From positions 29,374 through 93,373 of the forward strand of contig NZ_AOPO01000017.1 in NCBI RefSeq assembly GCF_000336575.1: DNA of 64,000 nucleotides, given 5' to 3'. Of the stretch, positions 17,960 to 25,791 are shown piece after piece. The first letter of the stretch is position 1. Every line of letters begins with the position of its first letter. This stretch comes from Vreelandella titanicae BH1 (GTDB lineage: Bacteria > Pseudomonadota > Gammaproteobacteria > Pseudomonadales > Halomonadaceae). The notes under the pieces were generated by a model. The model was not told the origin of the DNA. It ran no database searches and saw nothing but the letters and a program-made list of their open reading frames with translations. The translations under genes were made by a program, and so were the position numbers.

Positions 17960-19021
17960 GTGAGTCGCCACACTACCTGGGTTGTTCTGAGCGATGGGGC
18001 GCGGCCGACCGAGGACATTTATTTCTTGGCATCTGCTGCCTCCGGTCTGCGCCGCCGGGGCGTGGCGGTCGAACGTTTTACCGCTTCTCGATCTTTCGGG
18101 GCCAGCTGGGTACATGGTCGTTCTCTGCTGCGGCGTTTCGCGGGGGCTAATCTGCTGCTTTGTCGCTCGCTACCGTTAGGTTGGCTGCGCTGGCTAGAAC
18201 GTCACCGCGATGCTTTTGGCTATATTGCCTATTTAATCGATGATGATATTTTTGCGGCGTCCAATGACCCAACCTTACCGGCTGCCTACCGTAAGCGAAT
18301 GGGTGGGATTGCTAAACATCAACCTCGCTTAGTGTCACTGGCTGATGAAGTGGTGGCCTCTAGCGAGCAATTGGCGCGCTGTTTTTTTAGCGAGCACGAT
18401 AATGTTCAAGTGCTCACGCCACCTCTGATTACTCCTCTGCCTTCACTTCAGCATTTCTCGCAACCGCCATCTTCCAGCGCTAACTGGAAAATCGGCTTTT
18501 ACGGCACGCGGGCGCATTTAGCTGACCTTATGCACATCGCCCCGGCCATAGAAGGCATGCAGTCCCAGCGTATGGATACCCAGGTGGAAATTATGCTGGG
18601 GCCACACACTCCAGAAAGTTTAATCACGCTGCCACGCTTAAACGCGCCTTGCCCCTTAGCCTGGGAGGCGTTTAAGGTTTATCAACGAGAGCACCGCTGC
18701 CATATAGGCCTAGCCCCGTTGTTAAATACCCCGTTTAACCATGGCAAATCTTTCATCAAATTTTTTGATATTACCGCCATGGGCGGGGTAGGAATATACT
18801 CAAATCGTTACCCGTACACTGAGATTGTCCAGCACGGAAAAAATGGTTTGCTAGTCAATGATGCGCACGTTGAATGGCGAAGTGCGTTAGAACACTTGTT
18901 AGAAAACCCCATAGCGGCTGCCAACATGGCTAAGCAAGCCGCTGTTGATGCAAAACGTATCGGTAACGTAGAAGCAGCTGTGCAGTTTTGGCTAAAACGT
19001 AGTGGTGCCGTGCCGCAATAA
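17960..19021 (+). CDS. GT1/GT4-like glycosyltransferase
   Basis: 354 residues from a GTG at 17960, chosen because AAGGA at 17949 gives 6-base spacing and everything upstream in frame is repeat DNA. The protein begins VSRHTTWVVLSDGARPTEDIYF, has a Rossmann-like N-half and a C-terminal half with GFYGTRAHLADL, HRCHIGLAPL, FIKFFDITAMGGVGIYS and HGKNGLLVND. These are typical of GT-B glycosyltransferases, where the E/D region binds the nucleotide sugar. It ends 21 bases before pgm, so the two are probably co-transcribed. The acceptor is unknown, likely the same polymer as the GT2 enzymes upstream. Confidence 0.83.
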   Translation: MSRHTTWVVLSDGARPTEDIYFLASAASGLRRRGVAVERFTASRSFGASWVHGRSLLRRFAGANLLLCRSLPLGWLRWLERHRDAFGYIAYLIDDDIFAASNDPTLPAAYRKRMGGIAKHQPRLVSLADEVVASSEQLARCFFSEHDNVQVLTPPLITPLPSLQHFSQPPSSSANWKIGFYGTRAHLADLMHIAPAIEGMQSQRMDTQVEIMLGPHTPESLITLPRLNAPCPLAWEAFKVYQREHRCHIGLAPLLNTPFNHGKSFIKFFDITAMGGVGIYSNRYPYTEIVQHGKNGLLVNDAHVEWRSALEHLLENPIAAANMAKQAAVDAKRIGNVEAAVQFWLKRSGAVPQ

Positions 19022-19042
19022 GATAAACAGGGAGAGGGAACC

Positions 19043-20635
19043 ATGGAATCTACTGTTAAAGCTTTTTATGAAGAGCGACCCAGCGCTAACGTCGTTGGGG
19101 AGCGCGTGTCGTTTGGTACCTCTGGCCATCGTGGCCGCTCCATTGAGCGTACGTTTAATGCTTCGCATATTTATGCCATCACCCAGGCGGTGGTCGACTA
19201 CCGGCGTGAGGCGGGCTATCAGGGGCCGCTGTTTTTAGGTTTCGATACCCACGCGCTTTCTCGCCCTGCCTGGGAGTGCGCGCTGCAAGTGTTGGCTGCC
19301 AACAAGGTGCCGGTATTTGTCGAGAAAGATCACGGCTACACCGCGACGCCGCTGATTAGCCAGGCGATCCTGCACCATAATAATCCCCATGACCTGGCGG
19401 CGCCCGATGTGGCGCTTGCGGATGGCTTAATCATCACGCCTTCGCACAACCCGCCGGAAGATGGCGGTATTAAGTATAATCCGCACCATGGTGGCCCCGC
19501 GGATACTGATGCCACCGGCTGGATTGAACTGCGTGCAAATGCCTACCTGCTGCGCCAGTTGGAAGATATACCCACCGTGCCGGTGGATGAGGCGATTGCC
19601 CACGCCCAGGAGTACGATTTCACTGCGCATTACGTTGCCAAGCTTGGCAGCGTAGTGGATATGGCCGCTATTCAGGGCGCAAACTTAGCGTTAGGTGCTG
19701 ACCCCATGGGCGGCACCGCGCTGCCGGTATGGCAGGCGATAGCGGCGCACTACGACCTGAATCTTGATGTCGTGAATACTATAGTTGATCCTGAGTTTGC
19801 GTTTATGCCGCCGGATCACGACGGCAAAATTCGTATGGATTGCTCTAGCCCGGCAGCAATGGCTAACCTACTCAAGATTAAAGACCGCTTCGATATAGCC
19901 TTTGGCAATGACCCGGATGCTGATCGTCACGGAATAGTTGATGCTAGTGGTCTGATGAATCCGAACCACTTTTTGGCCGTGTGTATCGATTATCTGATCA
20001 CCCACCGCCCAGAGTGGGCGGCTAGCCTGAAGATCGGCAAGACGTTGGTGTCCTCTTCCATGATCGACCGAGTGGTGGCTTCCCACCAGCGCGAGCTTTA
20101 CGAAGTGCCGGTAGGCTTCAAGTGGTTCGTGGATGGCCTGCACGAGGGCTGGCTTGCCTTCGGCGGGGAAGAGAGTGCAGGCGCCAGCTTGCTAACCCGC
20201 GACGGTAAGGCGTGGTCCACCGATAAAGACGGCATCGTGCTGTGTTTGTTGGCAGCGGAAATTATGGCGGTCACCGGCAAAACGCCCAGCGAGTATTACC
20301 GCACGCTTACCGAGCGCTTTGGTGAGCCTTTTTACAAGCGCGTCGATACCGCCTGTTCACCCGAAGAGAAAGCGGCGTTTAAAAAGCTGAGTGCTGAGAG
20401 CGTGACTGAGAAAACTCTGGCAGGCGACGCTATCACCGCTGTATTGGTAGACGCGCCGGGCAATGGCACTGCTATTGGCGGCATCAAAGTCACCACCGAA
20501 AACGGCTGGTTTGCCGCTCGGCCAAGCGGCACTGAATCGCTTTACAAGGTGTATGCCGAAAGCTTCAAAGGCGCACAGCACTTGGATGAATTGATTGGGA
20601 ACGCCCAGGCATTGCTGGCTGGTGTGTTGAAATAG
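19043..20635 (+). CDS. pgm: Phosphoglucomutase (alpha-D-glucose phosphate-specific)
   Basis: 530 residues; interconverts glucose-6-phosphate and glucose-1-phosphate, supplying UDP-glucose synthesis. Matches the E. coli Pgm type throughout: FGTSGHRG at about 29, the phosphoserine loop TPSHNPPEDGGIKYNP near 135, the metal-binding DPDADRHG near 289, GGEESAGAS near 375 and the phosphate-binding RPSGTE near 492. It is slightly shorter than E. coli Pgm (546) at the N-terminus. The Shine-Dalgarno GGAGAGG is well placed. With the downstream ugd it gives a precursor route to UDP-glucuronate for the capsule. Confidence 0.95.
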   Translation: MESTVKAFYEERPSANVVGERVSFGTSGHRGRSIERTFNASHIYAITQAVVDYRREAGYQGPLFLGFDTHALSRPAWECALQVLAANKVPVFVEKDHGYTATPLISQAILHHNNPHDLAAPDVALADGLIITPSHNPPEDGGIKYNPHHGGPADTDATGWIELRANAYLLRQLEDIPTVPVDEAIAHAQEYDFTAHYVAKLGSVVDMAAIQGANLALGADPMGGTALPVWQAIAAHYDLNLDVVNTIVDPEFAFMPPDHDGKIRMDCSSPAAMANLLKIKDRFDIAFGNDPDADRHGIVDASGLMNPNHFLAVCIDYLITHRPEWAASLKIGKTLVSSSMIDRVVASHQRELYEVPVGFKWFVDGLHEGWLAFGGEESAGASLLTRDGKAWSTDKDGIVLCLLAAEIMAVTGKTPSEYYRTLTERFGEPFYKRVDTACSPEEKAAFKKLSAESVTEKTLAGDAITAVLVDAPGNGTAIGGIKVTTENGWFAARPSGTESLYKVYAESFKGAQHLDELIGNAQALLAGVLK

Positions 20636-20663
20636 ATTCTTTGAGGCCGTTTCATCCTTCGGC

Positions 20664-20683
20664 GGGCACCTTTAGTGGTGCCC
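20664..20683 (+). terminator. Small hairpin after pgm (weak terminator or intercistronic hairpin)
   Basis: GGGCACC, TTTAGT loop, GGTGCCC, then GTTATGCTTTT. The T-tract is short and displaced, so read-through into ugd is likely. Confidence 0.5.
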
Positions 20684-20743
20684 GTTATGCTTTTAGCATG
20701 TGCTTCAAGTTTTTGTTTTATATTAATTTTAGGAATTATTTGG

Positions 20744-21910
20744 ATGAAAATTGCCGTTGCAGGAACCGGCTATGTGGGGCTTTCCAATGCGATGTTGTTA
20801 GCGCAGCACCACGAAGTGGTCGCGGTGGATATCGTCCCCGAGAAAGTAGCGCTGTTGAACAATCGCCTTTCTCCGATTGAGGATGCTGAAATAGCGGCTT
20901 TTTTAAATCGTACTGACCTGACTTTTACTGCGACGCTGGATGCCGAGCAGGCTTACGCTGGCGCGCAGTTCGTGATTATTGCCACTCCCACTGATTACGA
21001 TCCTCAAACCAACTATTTCAATACTAAAAGCGTTGAAGCTGTTATTGAGCAGGTCATGCAGATTAACCCTGAGGCGGTGATGGTCATAAAATCCACCGTG
21101 CCAGTGGGGTACACCAAAGGTGCCGCTGAACGCTTTAACACGCAAAACCTTATTTTCTCGCCTGAATTTTTACGGGAAGGAAAGGCGCTTTACGATAATC
21201 TTTATCCTTCGCGCATTATTGTCGGAGAGCGTTCCGAGCGGGGCGAGGCCTTTGCTGAACTCCTCAAGCAGGGGGCGATTGCCGAAGAAATAGAGGTATT
21301 GTTGACGAACAGCACCGAGGCCGAGGCAATCAAGCTGTTCGCGAACACGTATCTGGCAATGCGGGTCGCTTACTTTAATGAATTAGATACCTATGCGGAA
21401 ACCCATGGCCTTGATGCCAAGCAGATCATTCAAGGCGTTGGCCTAGACCCGCGTATTGGTAAGCACTATAACAACCCCAGCTTTGGGTATGGTGGCTATT
21501 GCCTGCCGAAGGATACCAAGCAACTGCTCGCCAACTATACCGATGTGCCGAGTAATATGGTTCAGGCAATTGTAGATGCCAACCGCACGCGTAAAGACTT
21601 TATTGCCGAGTCCGTTCTGCGCCGTAATCCAACCGTGGTCGGGGTTTATCGTCTGATCATGAAAACGGGCTCGGACAACTTCCGCGCCAGCGCCATGCAG
21701 GGCGTTATGAAGCGCATCAAAGCGAAAGGTGTAGAAGTGGTCGTTTACGAGCCGGTGTTGGAGGAAGATAAATTCTTTGGCTCAACCGTTATGCGCGATT
21801 TAGCGGCGTTTAAAGACAAGTGTGATGTCATCCTGGCTAATCGCATGGTCACTGAGCTTAGCGATGTGGAATCCAAGGTATACACCCGCGATTTGTTTGG
21901 CAGTGATTGA
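20744..21910 (+). CDS. ugd: UDP-glucose 6-dehydrogenase
   Basis: 388 residues from ATG 20744 (AGGA at 20731; the in-frame upstream ATG at 20675 overlaps the pgm hairpin and lacks family similarity). Oxidises UDP-glucose to UDP-glucuronate with two NAD+. It starts MKIAVAGTGYVGLSNAMLLA (Rossmann), has STVPVGYTKGA, the FSPEFLREGKA signature, and the catalytic Cys in GYGGYCLPKDTKQL near 252. The length equals E. coli Ugd. A glucuronate-containing or glucuronate-derived sugar is therefore likely in the polymer made by the genes upstream. Confidence 0.96.
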   Translation: MKIAVAGTGYVGLSNAMLLAQHHEVVAVDIVPEKVALLNNRLSPIEDAEIAAFLNRTDLTFTATLDAEQAYAGAQFVIIATPTDYDPQTNYFNTKSVEAVIEQVMQINPEAVMVIKSTVPVGYTKGAAERFNTQNLIFSPEFLREGKALYDNLYPSRIIVGERSERGEAFAELLKQGAIAEEIEVLLTNSTEAEAIKLFANTYLAMRVAYFNELDTYAETHGLDAKQIIQGVGLDPRIGKHYNNPSFGYGGYCLPKDTKQLLANYTDVPSNMVQAIVDANRTRKDFIAESVLRRNPTVVGVYRLIMKTGSDNFRASAMQGVMKRIKAKGVEVVVYEPVLEEDKFFGSTVMRDLAAFKDKCDVILANRMVTELSDVESKVYTRDLFGSD

Positions 21911-21922
21911 GAAGGTGGGTTT

Positions 21923-21960
21923 ACGCTCGCTCAGCTCGCGTTCTTCGTTACCACGCGCTA
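21923..21960 (+). repeat. Palindromic repeat element, fragment D (right end only)
   Basis: Only the right ~38 bases (CGCTCGCTCAGCTCGCG ... CGTTACCACGCGCTA) remain, followed by a ~58-bp linker to copy E. It begins 13 bases after the ugd stop. Confidence 0.75.
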
Positions 21961-22018
21961 CGGGTGCACTCACTCGATTCCGGTGGAATCCTCACCTCAA
22001 TGTGCACGCGAGATCTAG

Positions 22019-22180
22019 TAGCGCGTGGTAAGCGAAGCGCACCCGCGAAAGCAGCGCGAAGCGGTGCCGGGGTTGGCCTGTGTAGGCGATGATGGTTGGG
22101 TGCCATTGGGCGTCGTTCCGCCGCCTCCCGCGGGTGCCTCGAAACGCTCGCTGAACTCGCTTTCTCGTTACCACGCGCTA
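22019..22180 (+). repeat. Palindromic repeat element, complete copy E (162 bp)
   Basis: Same length and ends as copy A. Followed by a 55-bp linker (22181-22235) and fragment F, giving a 217-bp period. Confidence 0.88.
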
Positions 22181-22235
22181 CGACAATCACTCGATTCCGG
22201 TGGCATCCCCACCTCAATGTGCATGCGAGATCTAG

Positions 22236-22293
22236 TAGCGCGTGGTAAGCGAAGCGCACCCGCGGATGCATCGCGAAGCGGTGCCGGGGTTGG
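22236..22293 (+). repeat. Palindromic repeat element, fragment F (left part)
   Basis: The left 58 bases of the element, ending CGGTGCCGGGGTTGG at 22279-22293. The same 15 bases reappear at 22883-22897, where fragment G continues the element. F plus G reads as a single element split by the 22294-22876 insert. Confidence 0.85.
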
Positions 22294-22424
22294 TGAGATG
22301 GTGATGTTGAAGCAATAATGTAGTTGGCTGTGAATGTGTTGGAGAGCCGTATTCGCTTACGCTTATAAGTGACGATGTGCAAGGGGGTTGGTATGCTTCT
22401 AGCATCACTGCAAGAGATAATGAA

Positions 22425-22655
22425 GTGCCAACTCTACTTAATGAAAAAGGTTTCAAATTCTTTTTCTATGCAAATGAACATCCTCCGCCACATGTGCATG
22501 TGATGAAGGCAGGAGGCTGGGCTAAAATTGAGACTGAGACGAGTGTGGTAATTTATTCGTCACTAAAGAAGCAAGAGCTCAAGGAGTGTCTTGAGCTAGT
22601 AAGTTTGCATAGACAGGAATTTTTGGAGGTGTGGAATGACTGGTTTATCAGGTAA
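22425..22655 (+). CDS. DUF4160 family protein
   Basis: A 76-residue protein from GTG at 22425. I chose this start because family members begin close to PTLL and AAGAGA lies 7 bases upstream; a longer frame opens at a GTG at 22377. It carries the DUF4160 pattern GFKFFFYANEHPPPHVHV followed by KAGGWAKIE. DUF4160 and DUF2442 genes are commonly adjacent and are suspected toxin-antitoxin-like modules, though this is not established. Overlaps the next gene by 20 bases. The pair is embedded in the repeat array, between fragments F and G. Confidence 0.82.
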   Translation: MPTLLNEKGFKFFFYANEHPPPHVHVMKAGGWAKIETETSVVIYSSLKKQELKECLELVSLHRQEFLEVWNDWFIR

Positions 22656-22875
22656 AGAAGTCCATTTTGACGACCATTATCTTCATGTCGAATTGAGTGA
22701 TGGGCGGCGCATTTCAACGCCTATGAGCTGGTATCCAGAACTTGAGCAGGCCTCTGTGAAGGTCTTGCGGCATTACCTGTTTATTTGTGACGCCACCGGT
22801 ATTGAATGGCCGGATATTGATTACCACTTGAGCATTGCTGCAATGCTGGAAACTCACTCTCAAAAGGTAGCGTAG
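22636..22875 (+). CDS. DUF2442 family protein
   Basis: 79 residues; ATG at 22636 with a strong GGAGGT five bases upstream, inside the end of the DUF4160 gene. Family pattern: HFDDHYLHVELSDGRRIS then PMSWYPELEQAS and IEWPDIDYHLSI. DUF2442 proteins are small and uncharacterised, and usually partner DUF4160. The pair forms a two-gene operon that ends at the repeat fragment G. Confidence 0.85.
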   Translation: MTGLSGKEVHFDDHYLHVELSDGRRISTPMSWYPELEQASVKVLRHYLFICDATGIEWPDIDYHLSIAAMLETHSQKVA

Positions 22876-22876
22876 A

Positions 22877-22996
22877 GCGCGGCGGTGCCGGGGTTGGCCC
22901 ATGTAGGAAGGTTGGGTGCCACCGGGCGTCGTTCCGCCGCCTCCCGCGGGTGCCTCGAAACGCTCGCTGAACTCGCTTTCTCGTTACCACGCGCTA
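22877..22996 (+). repeat. Palindromic repeat element, fragment G (right part)
   Basis: Picks up the element where fragment F stops and continues to the right terminal CGTTACCACGCGCTA. Begins right after the DUF2442 stop (22875). A 55-bp linker (22997-23051) follows. Confidence 0.85.
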
Positions 22997-23051
22997 CGAC
23001 AATCACTCGATTCCGGTGGCATCCCCACCTTCATGTGCATGCGAGATCTAG

Positions 23052-23213
23052 TAGCGCATGGTAAGCGAAGCGCACCCGCGGGAGCAGCGCGAAGCGGTGC
23101 CGGGGTTGGCCCGTGTAGGCGATGATGGTTCGGTGCCATTGGGCGTCGTTCCGCCGCCACCCGCGGGTGCCTCGAAACGCTCGCTGAACTCGCTTTCTCG
23201 TTACCACGCGCTA
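23052..23213 (+). repeat. Palindromic repeat element, complete copy H (162 bp)
   Basis: Full unit, ends TAGCGCATGGTAAGCG and CGTTACCACGCGCTA, followed by a 54-bp linker to fragment I. Confidence 0.88.
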
Positions 23214-23267
23214 CGACAATCACTCTATTCCGGTGGCATCCCGCTTTCATGTGCACGCGAGATTTAG

Positions 23268-23323
23268 TAGCGCGTGGTAAGCGAAGCGCACCCGCGGATG
23301 CATCGCGAAGCGGTGCCGGGGTT
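23268..23323 (+). repeat. Palindromic repeat element, fragment I (left part), abutting the RAYT gene
   Basis: The left 56 bases of the element up to CGGTGCCGGGGTT. The stop codon of the RAYT gene lies seven bases further. The break point in the element is the same as in fragment F. Confidence 0.85.
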
Positions 23324-23330
23324 TTCGCCA

Positions 23331-23852
23331 TCACTCCCAATCCATTTCGGCGACGTCGGGGGCTTGTTGGGTGCCCCAGTCGGGGGTGTACCAACCTTTT
23401 TGTACGCATTGTTGAAAGCTTGACCATTCCCAGTCGCGGGGTGCTCTAGACCAGCCGTGTTTGACGGGGTTGTAATGGATGTAATCCATATGGCGTTGCC
23501 AGTCGTTTTCATCACGAATGACGTGTTCCCAGAAGCCGCGCTGCCAGGCGTTATGGGTACCGGGCGGGAAGAAGAATTCCTGTGAGGCGTATTTTTTGAT
23601 ATCCCGCCAGCGTGAGGAGTAGTCCGCGTCGCCTTCAGGCAGTCTCCAGAGGCAGTGGAGGTGGTCGGGGAGCAGTACGAACGCATCCATTACGAAGGGG
23701 CGCTCTTCCCGAACTGTGCGGAAGGCACGACCAAGGGCTTCAATATTGAGACGATCCGCCAACAGGGGTTGTCGTGCGTAGGTGACGACTGTAAAAAAGT
23801 AGCAGCCGCCAGGAACATGCGCGCGTCGATAGGTTGCCACCCGTGCCTCCAT
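23331..23852 (-). CDS. REP-associated tyrosine transposase (RAYT, Y1/HUH family)
   Basis: 173 residues, an IS200/IS605-like HUH endonuclease of the REP-associated type, a single-strand DNA nickase that acts on palindromic repeats. Visible are an N-terminal YRRAHVPGGCYFFTVVTY, the HUH-type metal motif LLPDHLHCLW and the probable catalytic Tyr in YIHYNPVKHGW. Family members are not flanked by insertion-sequence ends; they are single-copy genes sitting next to the repeats they serve. That is the situation here: the gene faces an array of the 162-bp element that begins seven bases after its stop. The ATG is at 23852. No frameshift or internal stop, so probably active. Confidence 0.9.
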   Translation of the reverse strand: MEARVATYRRAHVPGGCYFFTVVTYARQPLLADRLNIEALGRAFRTVREERPFVMDAFVLLPDHLHCLWRLPEGDADYSSRWRDIKKYASQEFFFPPGTHNAWQRGFWEHVIRDENDWQRHMDYIHYNPVKHGWSRAPRDWEWSSFQQCVQKGWYTPDWGTQQAPDVAEMDWE

Positions 23853-23911
23853 GCAAAATAATTGGCTTATAAAGGCCCATTGTAGCGCATCGTTATTAGC
23901 GGTGGGGCAGC

Positions 23912-24433
23912 CTACGACTTGCTTAGGGTGTCTAGCGGTACTTCCAAATACTGTGGCCGATTGAGCACGTTGAGCAGGACGATGGCGCGCTCTTCGCCTT
24001 TAAGGCGGGTGAAGATGGCTTCCAGGTCTTTGAAGGGGCCGTCGGTGATGGTGACTTTCTCGCCAGCGCTGAAGTAGGTGTGAACCCCTTCCTTGCTGTG
24101 CGGCTGAGCGCGTAGGGTCTCGACAAGCTGTGAGGGCACGGCGACGGGCCTGTCACCGAAGGTCAGCAGGCGTAGCACCCCGCGAGTAGAGCGAATCGGA
24201 CGCCAGTTGCTGACCAACTGATCCAAACAAATAAACAGGTAGTAGGGGAAGAGCGGCTCGGTCACCGTGGTGAGCTTTCCCTGGCGCTTGCGTTGGCTCT
24301 TCAGGACAGGATGAAACACCTCATAACCTTGGTTGGCGAGGTGTTCGGCAGCGCGAAATGATTCGCCCCCTTTGCACTGAATAACGTACCAGGCGGGTGT
24401 TGCTGCGCCCTCCTGGTCATTGTAAACATCCAT
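23912..24433 (-). CDS. RfaH-like transcription antiterminator (NusG paralogue)
   Basis: 173 residues. An N-terminal NGN domain (AWYVIQCKGGESFRAAEHLANQGYEVFHP, FPYYLFICLD) and a C-terminal KOW domain (GEKVTITDGPFKDLEAIF). RfaH-class proteins bind RNA polymerase at ops sites in leaders of long surface-polysaccharide operons and suppress termination. The Shine-Dalgarno AAGGA lies 7 bases before the ATG. It is the last gene of the leftward capsule operon, 35 bases behind the oxoamine synthase gene, so it may act on that 15-kb operon, on the polymer genes to the left, or on both. I found no convincing ops motif (GGCGGTAGnnTG) upstream of either. Confidence 0.87.
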   Translation of the reverse strand: MDVYNDQEGAATPAWYVIQCKGGESFRAAEHLANQGYEVFHPVLKSQRKRQGKLTTVTEPLFPYYLFICLDQLVSNWRPIRSTRGVLRLLTFGDRPVAVPSQLVETLRAQPHSKEGVHTYFSAGEKVTITDGPFKDLEAIFTRLKGEERAIVLLNVLNRPQYLEVPLDTLSKS

Positions 24434-24468
24434 ACCATCATCCTTGCGTCTGGAAAAGCGTTACAAAA

Positions 24469-25791
24469 TTATGGCAGTAGCGCGGTGAGTGCATCAAGCG
24501 TTTGGTCAATGTGCGCCTGGGTATGCTCACAGGAGAGAAAGAAGCGCAGCCGTGCGCTTTTTTCGGGTACCGCTGGGTGCAGAATCGGCTGTACGTTGAT
24601 GTGCTGTTCTAACAATGCGTTAGAAAGCCGGGCAGCCGCCGCGGAGCTGCCAATAATCACCGGTACGACAGCGGCACCGATGCTTTTGCCGGTATCCAAG
24701 CCGCGGGCAGTGGCCTGTTCAAGAAAGTAGCGCGAAATAGCATGCAGGCGCTGAACCCGTTCGGGTTCTTGCTGCATCAGCTGCAGCGCGGCTAGTGAGG
24801 GGGCGGCGACTTGGGCGGGCATGCCCACGCTGTAGAGAAAACCGGGGGCCAGGTAGCGTAGTGTTTCCACCAGCGGCTTGCTGCCTGCGATATAGCCGCC
24901 GCAGCCTGCCATGGTTTTGCTCATGGTGCCCATCCAGATATCCACGTCGCGCGGGTCGATATCGAAATACTCGCGCAGCCCCAGGCCGGTGTCGCCCATG
25001 ACCCCAAAGGAGTGGGCTTCATCGACCATCAGCCAGGCTTGATAGCGTTGCTTCAGTTCGATAAAACGCGGCAGCTCAGGGATGTCGCCATCCATGCTGT
25101 AGAGCCCTTCGATCACTACCAGAACGCGTTCGAACTGATGCCGATGCCGGGCCAACAGGGCTTCCAGCGCGGCGGGGTCGTTATGGCTAAACGACATGCG
25201 CTTGGCGCCGGAAAGCTGCGTGCCAACCAACGAGCTGTTATGGATGTACTCGTCGTGGAGCACTAAATCTTTAGGGCCCAGCAGGTGGCCCAGTGTGGAG
25301 ACGTTAGTGGCGTGACCGCTCACAAACACCACCGCATCTTCAACGTTGTAGGCAGTGGCGAGGGCCTGTTCCAGCTCTTGGTGGATAGGCCGTTCGCCGG
25401 AGACCACGCGGCTGGCGGAGACCGAAGTGCCGTAGCGCGCCACGGCATCGCAGGCGGCCTGATTGATACGCGGGTCGCCTGAAAAGCCGAGGTAGTTATA
25501 GCTGGCAAAGTTGATGCAGGTCTGCCCATTGATCACGCTGGTCGCCCCGGCGGTGCCTTCGTGGACCTTGAAGAATGGGTCGACCAGGCCCAGCTGATCG
25601 GCGGCCTGGCGCATCATGGCGATTTGCTGATAGCCCGGCTGGGCATCAAAGCGCGTGAAGCGCTCGGGTACCGTGCGTTGCTCTCCGCCTTGCCCATTGG
25701 AAGAGGGCGTGGCGCTGGCAGCACGCGGCGTAGTACGCCGGCGTGCTTGTTCCAACAATTGCTGTTTCAGTTCAGAGCGCTTAGCGGTCAT
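24469..25791 (-). CDS. Alpha-oxoamine synthase (AONS/serine-palmitoyltransferase family), RkpG-like
   Basis: A 440-residue PLP enzyme of the family that includes BioF, Kbl, ALA synthase and serine palmitoyltransferase. These condense an amino acid with an acyl thioester, with loss of CO2, to an alpha-amino ketone. Motifs: NFASYNYLGFSGDP near 95, DEYIHNSS (His stacking on PLP), VDEAHSFGVMG, and the Schiff-base Lys in GTMSKTMAGCGGYIAG. The N-terminal ~60 residues are a Gln/Arg-rich extension. The ATG overlaps the PKS stop by 4 bases, so the likely acyl donor is the PKS-bound chain. With the SDR gene in the same operon it would give an amino alcohol. BioF function is unlikely in this context. 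Confidence 0.88.
   Translation of the reverse strand: MTAKRSELKQQLLEQARRRTTPRAASATPSSNGQGGEQRTVPERFTRFDAQPGYQQIAMMRQAADQLGLVDPFFKVHEGTAGATSVINGQTCINFASYNYLGFSGDPRINQAACDAVARYGTSVSASRVVSGERPIHQELEQALATAYNVEDAVVFVSGHATNVSTLGHLLGPKDLVLHDEYIHNSSLVGTQLSGAKRMSFSHNDPAALEALLARHRHQFERVLVVIEGLYSMDGDIPELPRFIELKQRYQAWLMVDEAHSFGVMGDTGLGLREYFDIDPRDVDIWMGTMSKTMAGCGGYIAGSKPLVETLRYLAPGFLYSVGMPAQVAAPSLAALQLMQQEPERVQRLHAISRYFLEQATARGLDTGKSIGAAVVPVIIGSSAAAARLSNALLEQHINVQPILHPAVPEKSARLRFFLSCEHTQAHIDQTLDALTALLP

Noticed and set aside
22025..22318. Open frames inside the repeat array (also 3656-3865, 22916-23125, 23058-23427 and others)
   Set aside because: All are readings of the same GC-rich repeat in various frames, without start signals or family similarity.
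21923..23323. CRISPR-like array
   Set aside because: Units are 162 bp and palindromic, and the 55-bp 'spacers' are conserved rather than unique. No cas genes.
24469..25791. Oxoamine synthase as BioF of biotin synthesis
   Set aside because: No other bio gene nearby, and it is translationally coupled to a PKS and capsule genes.
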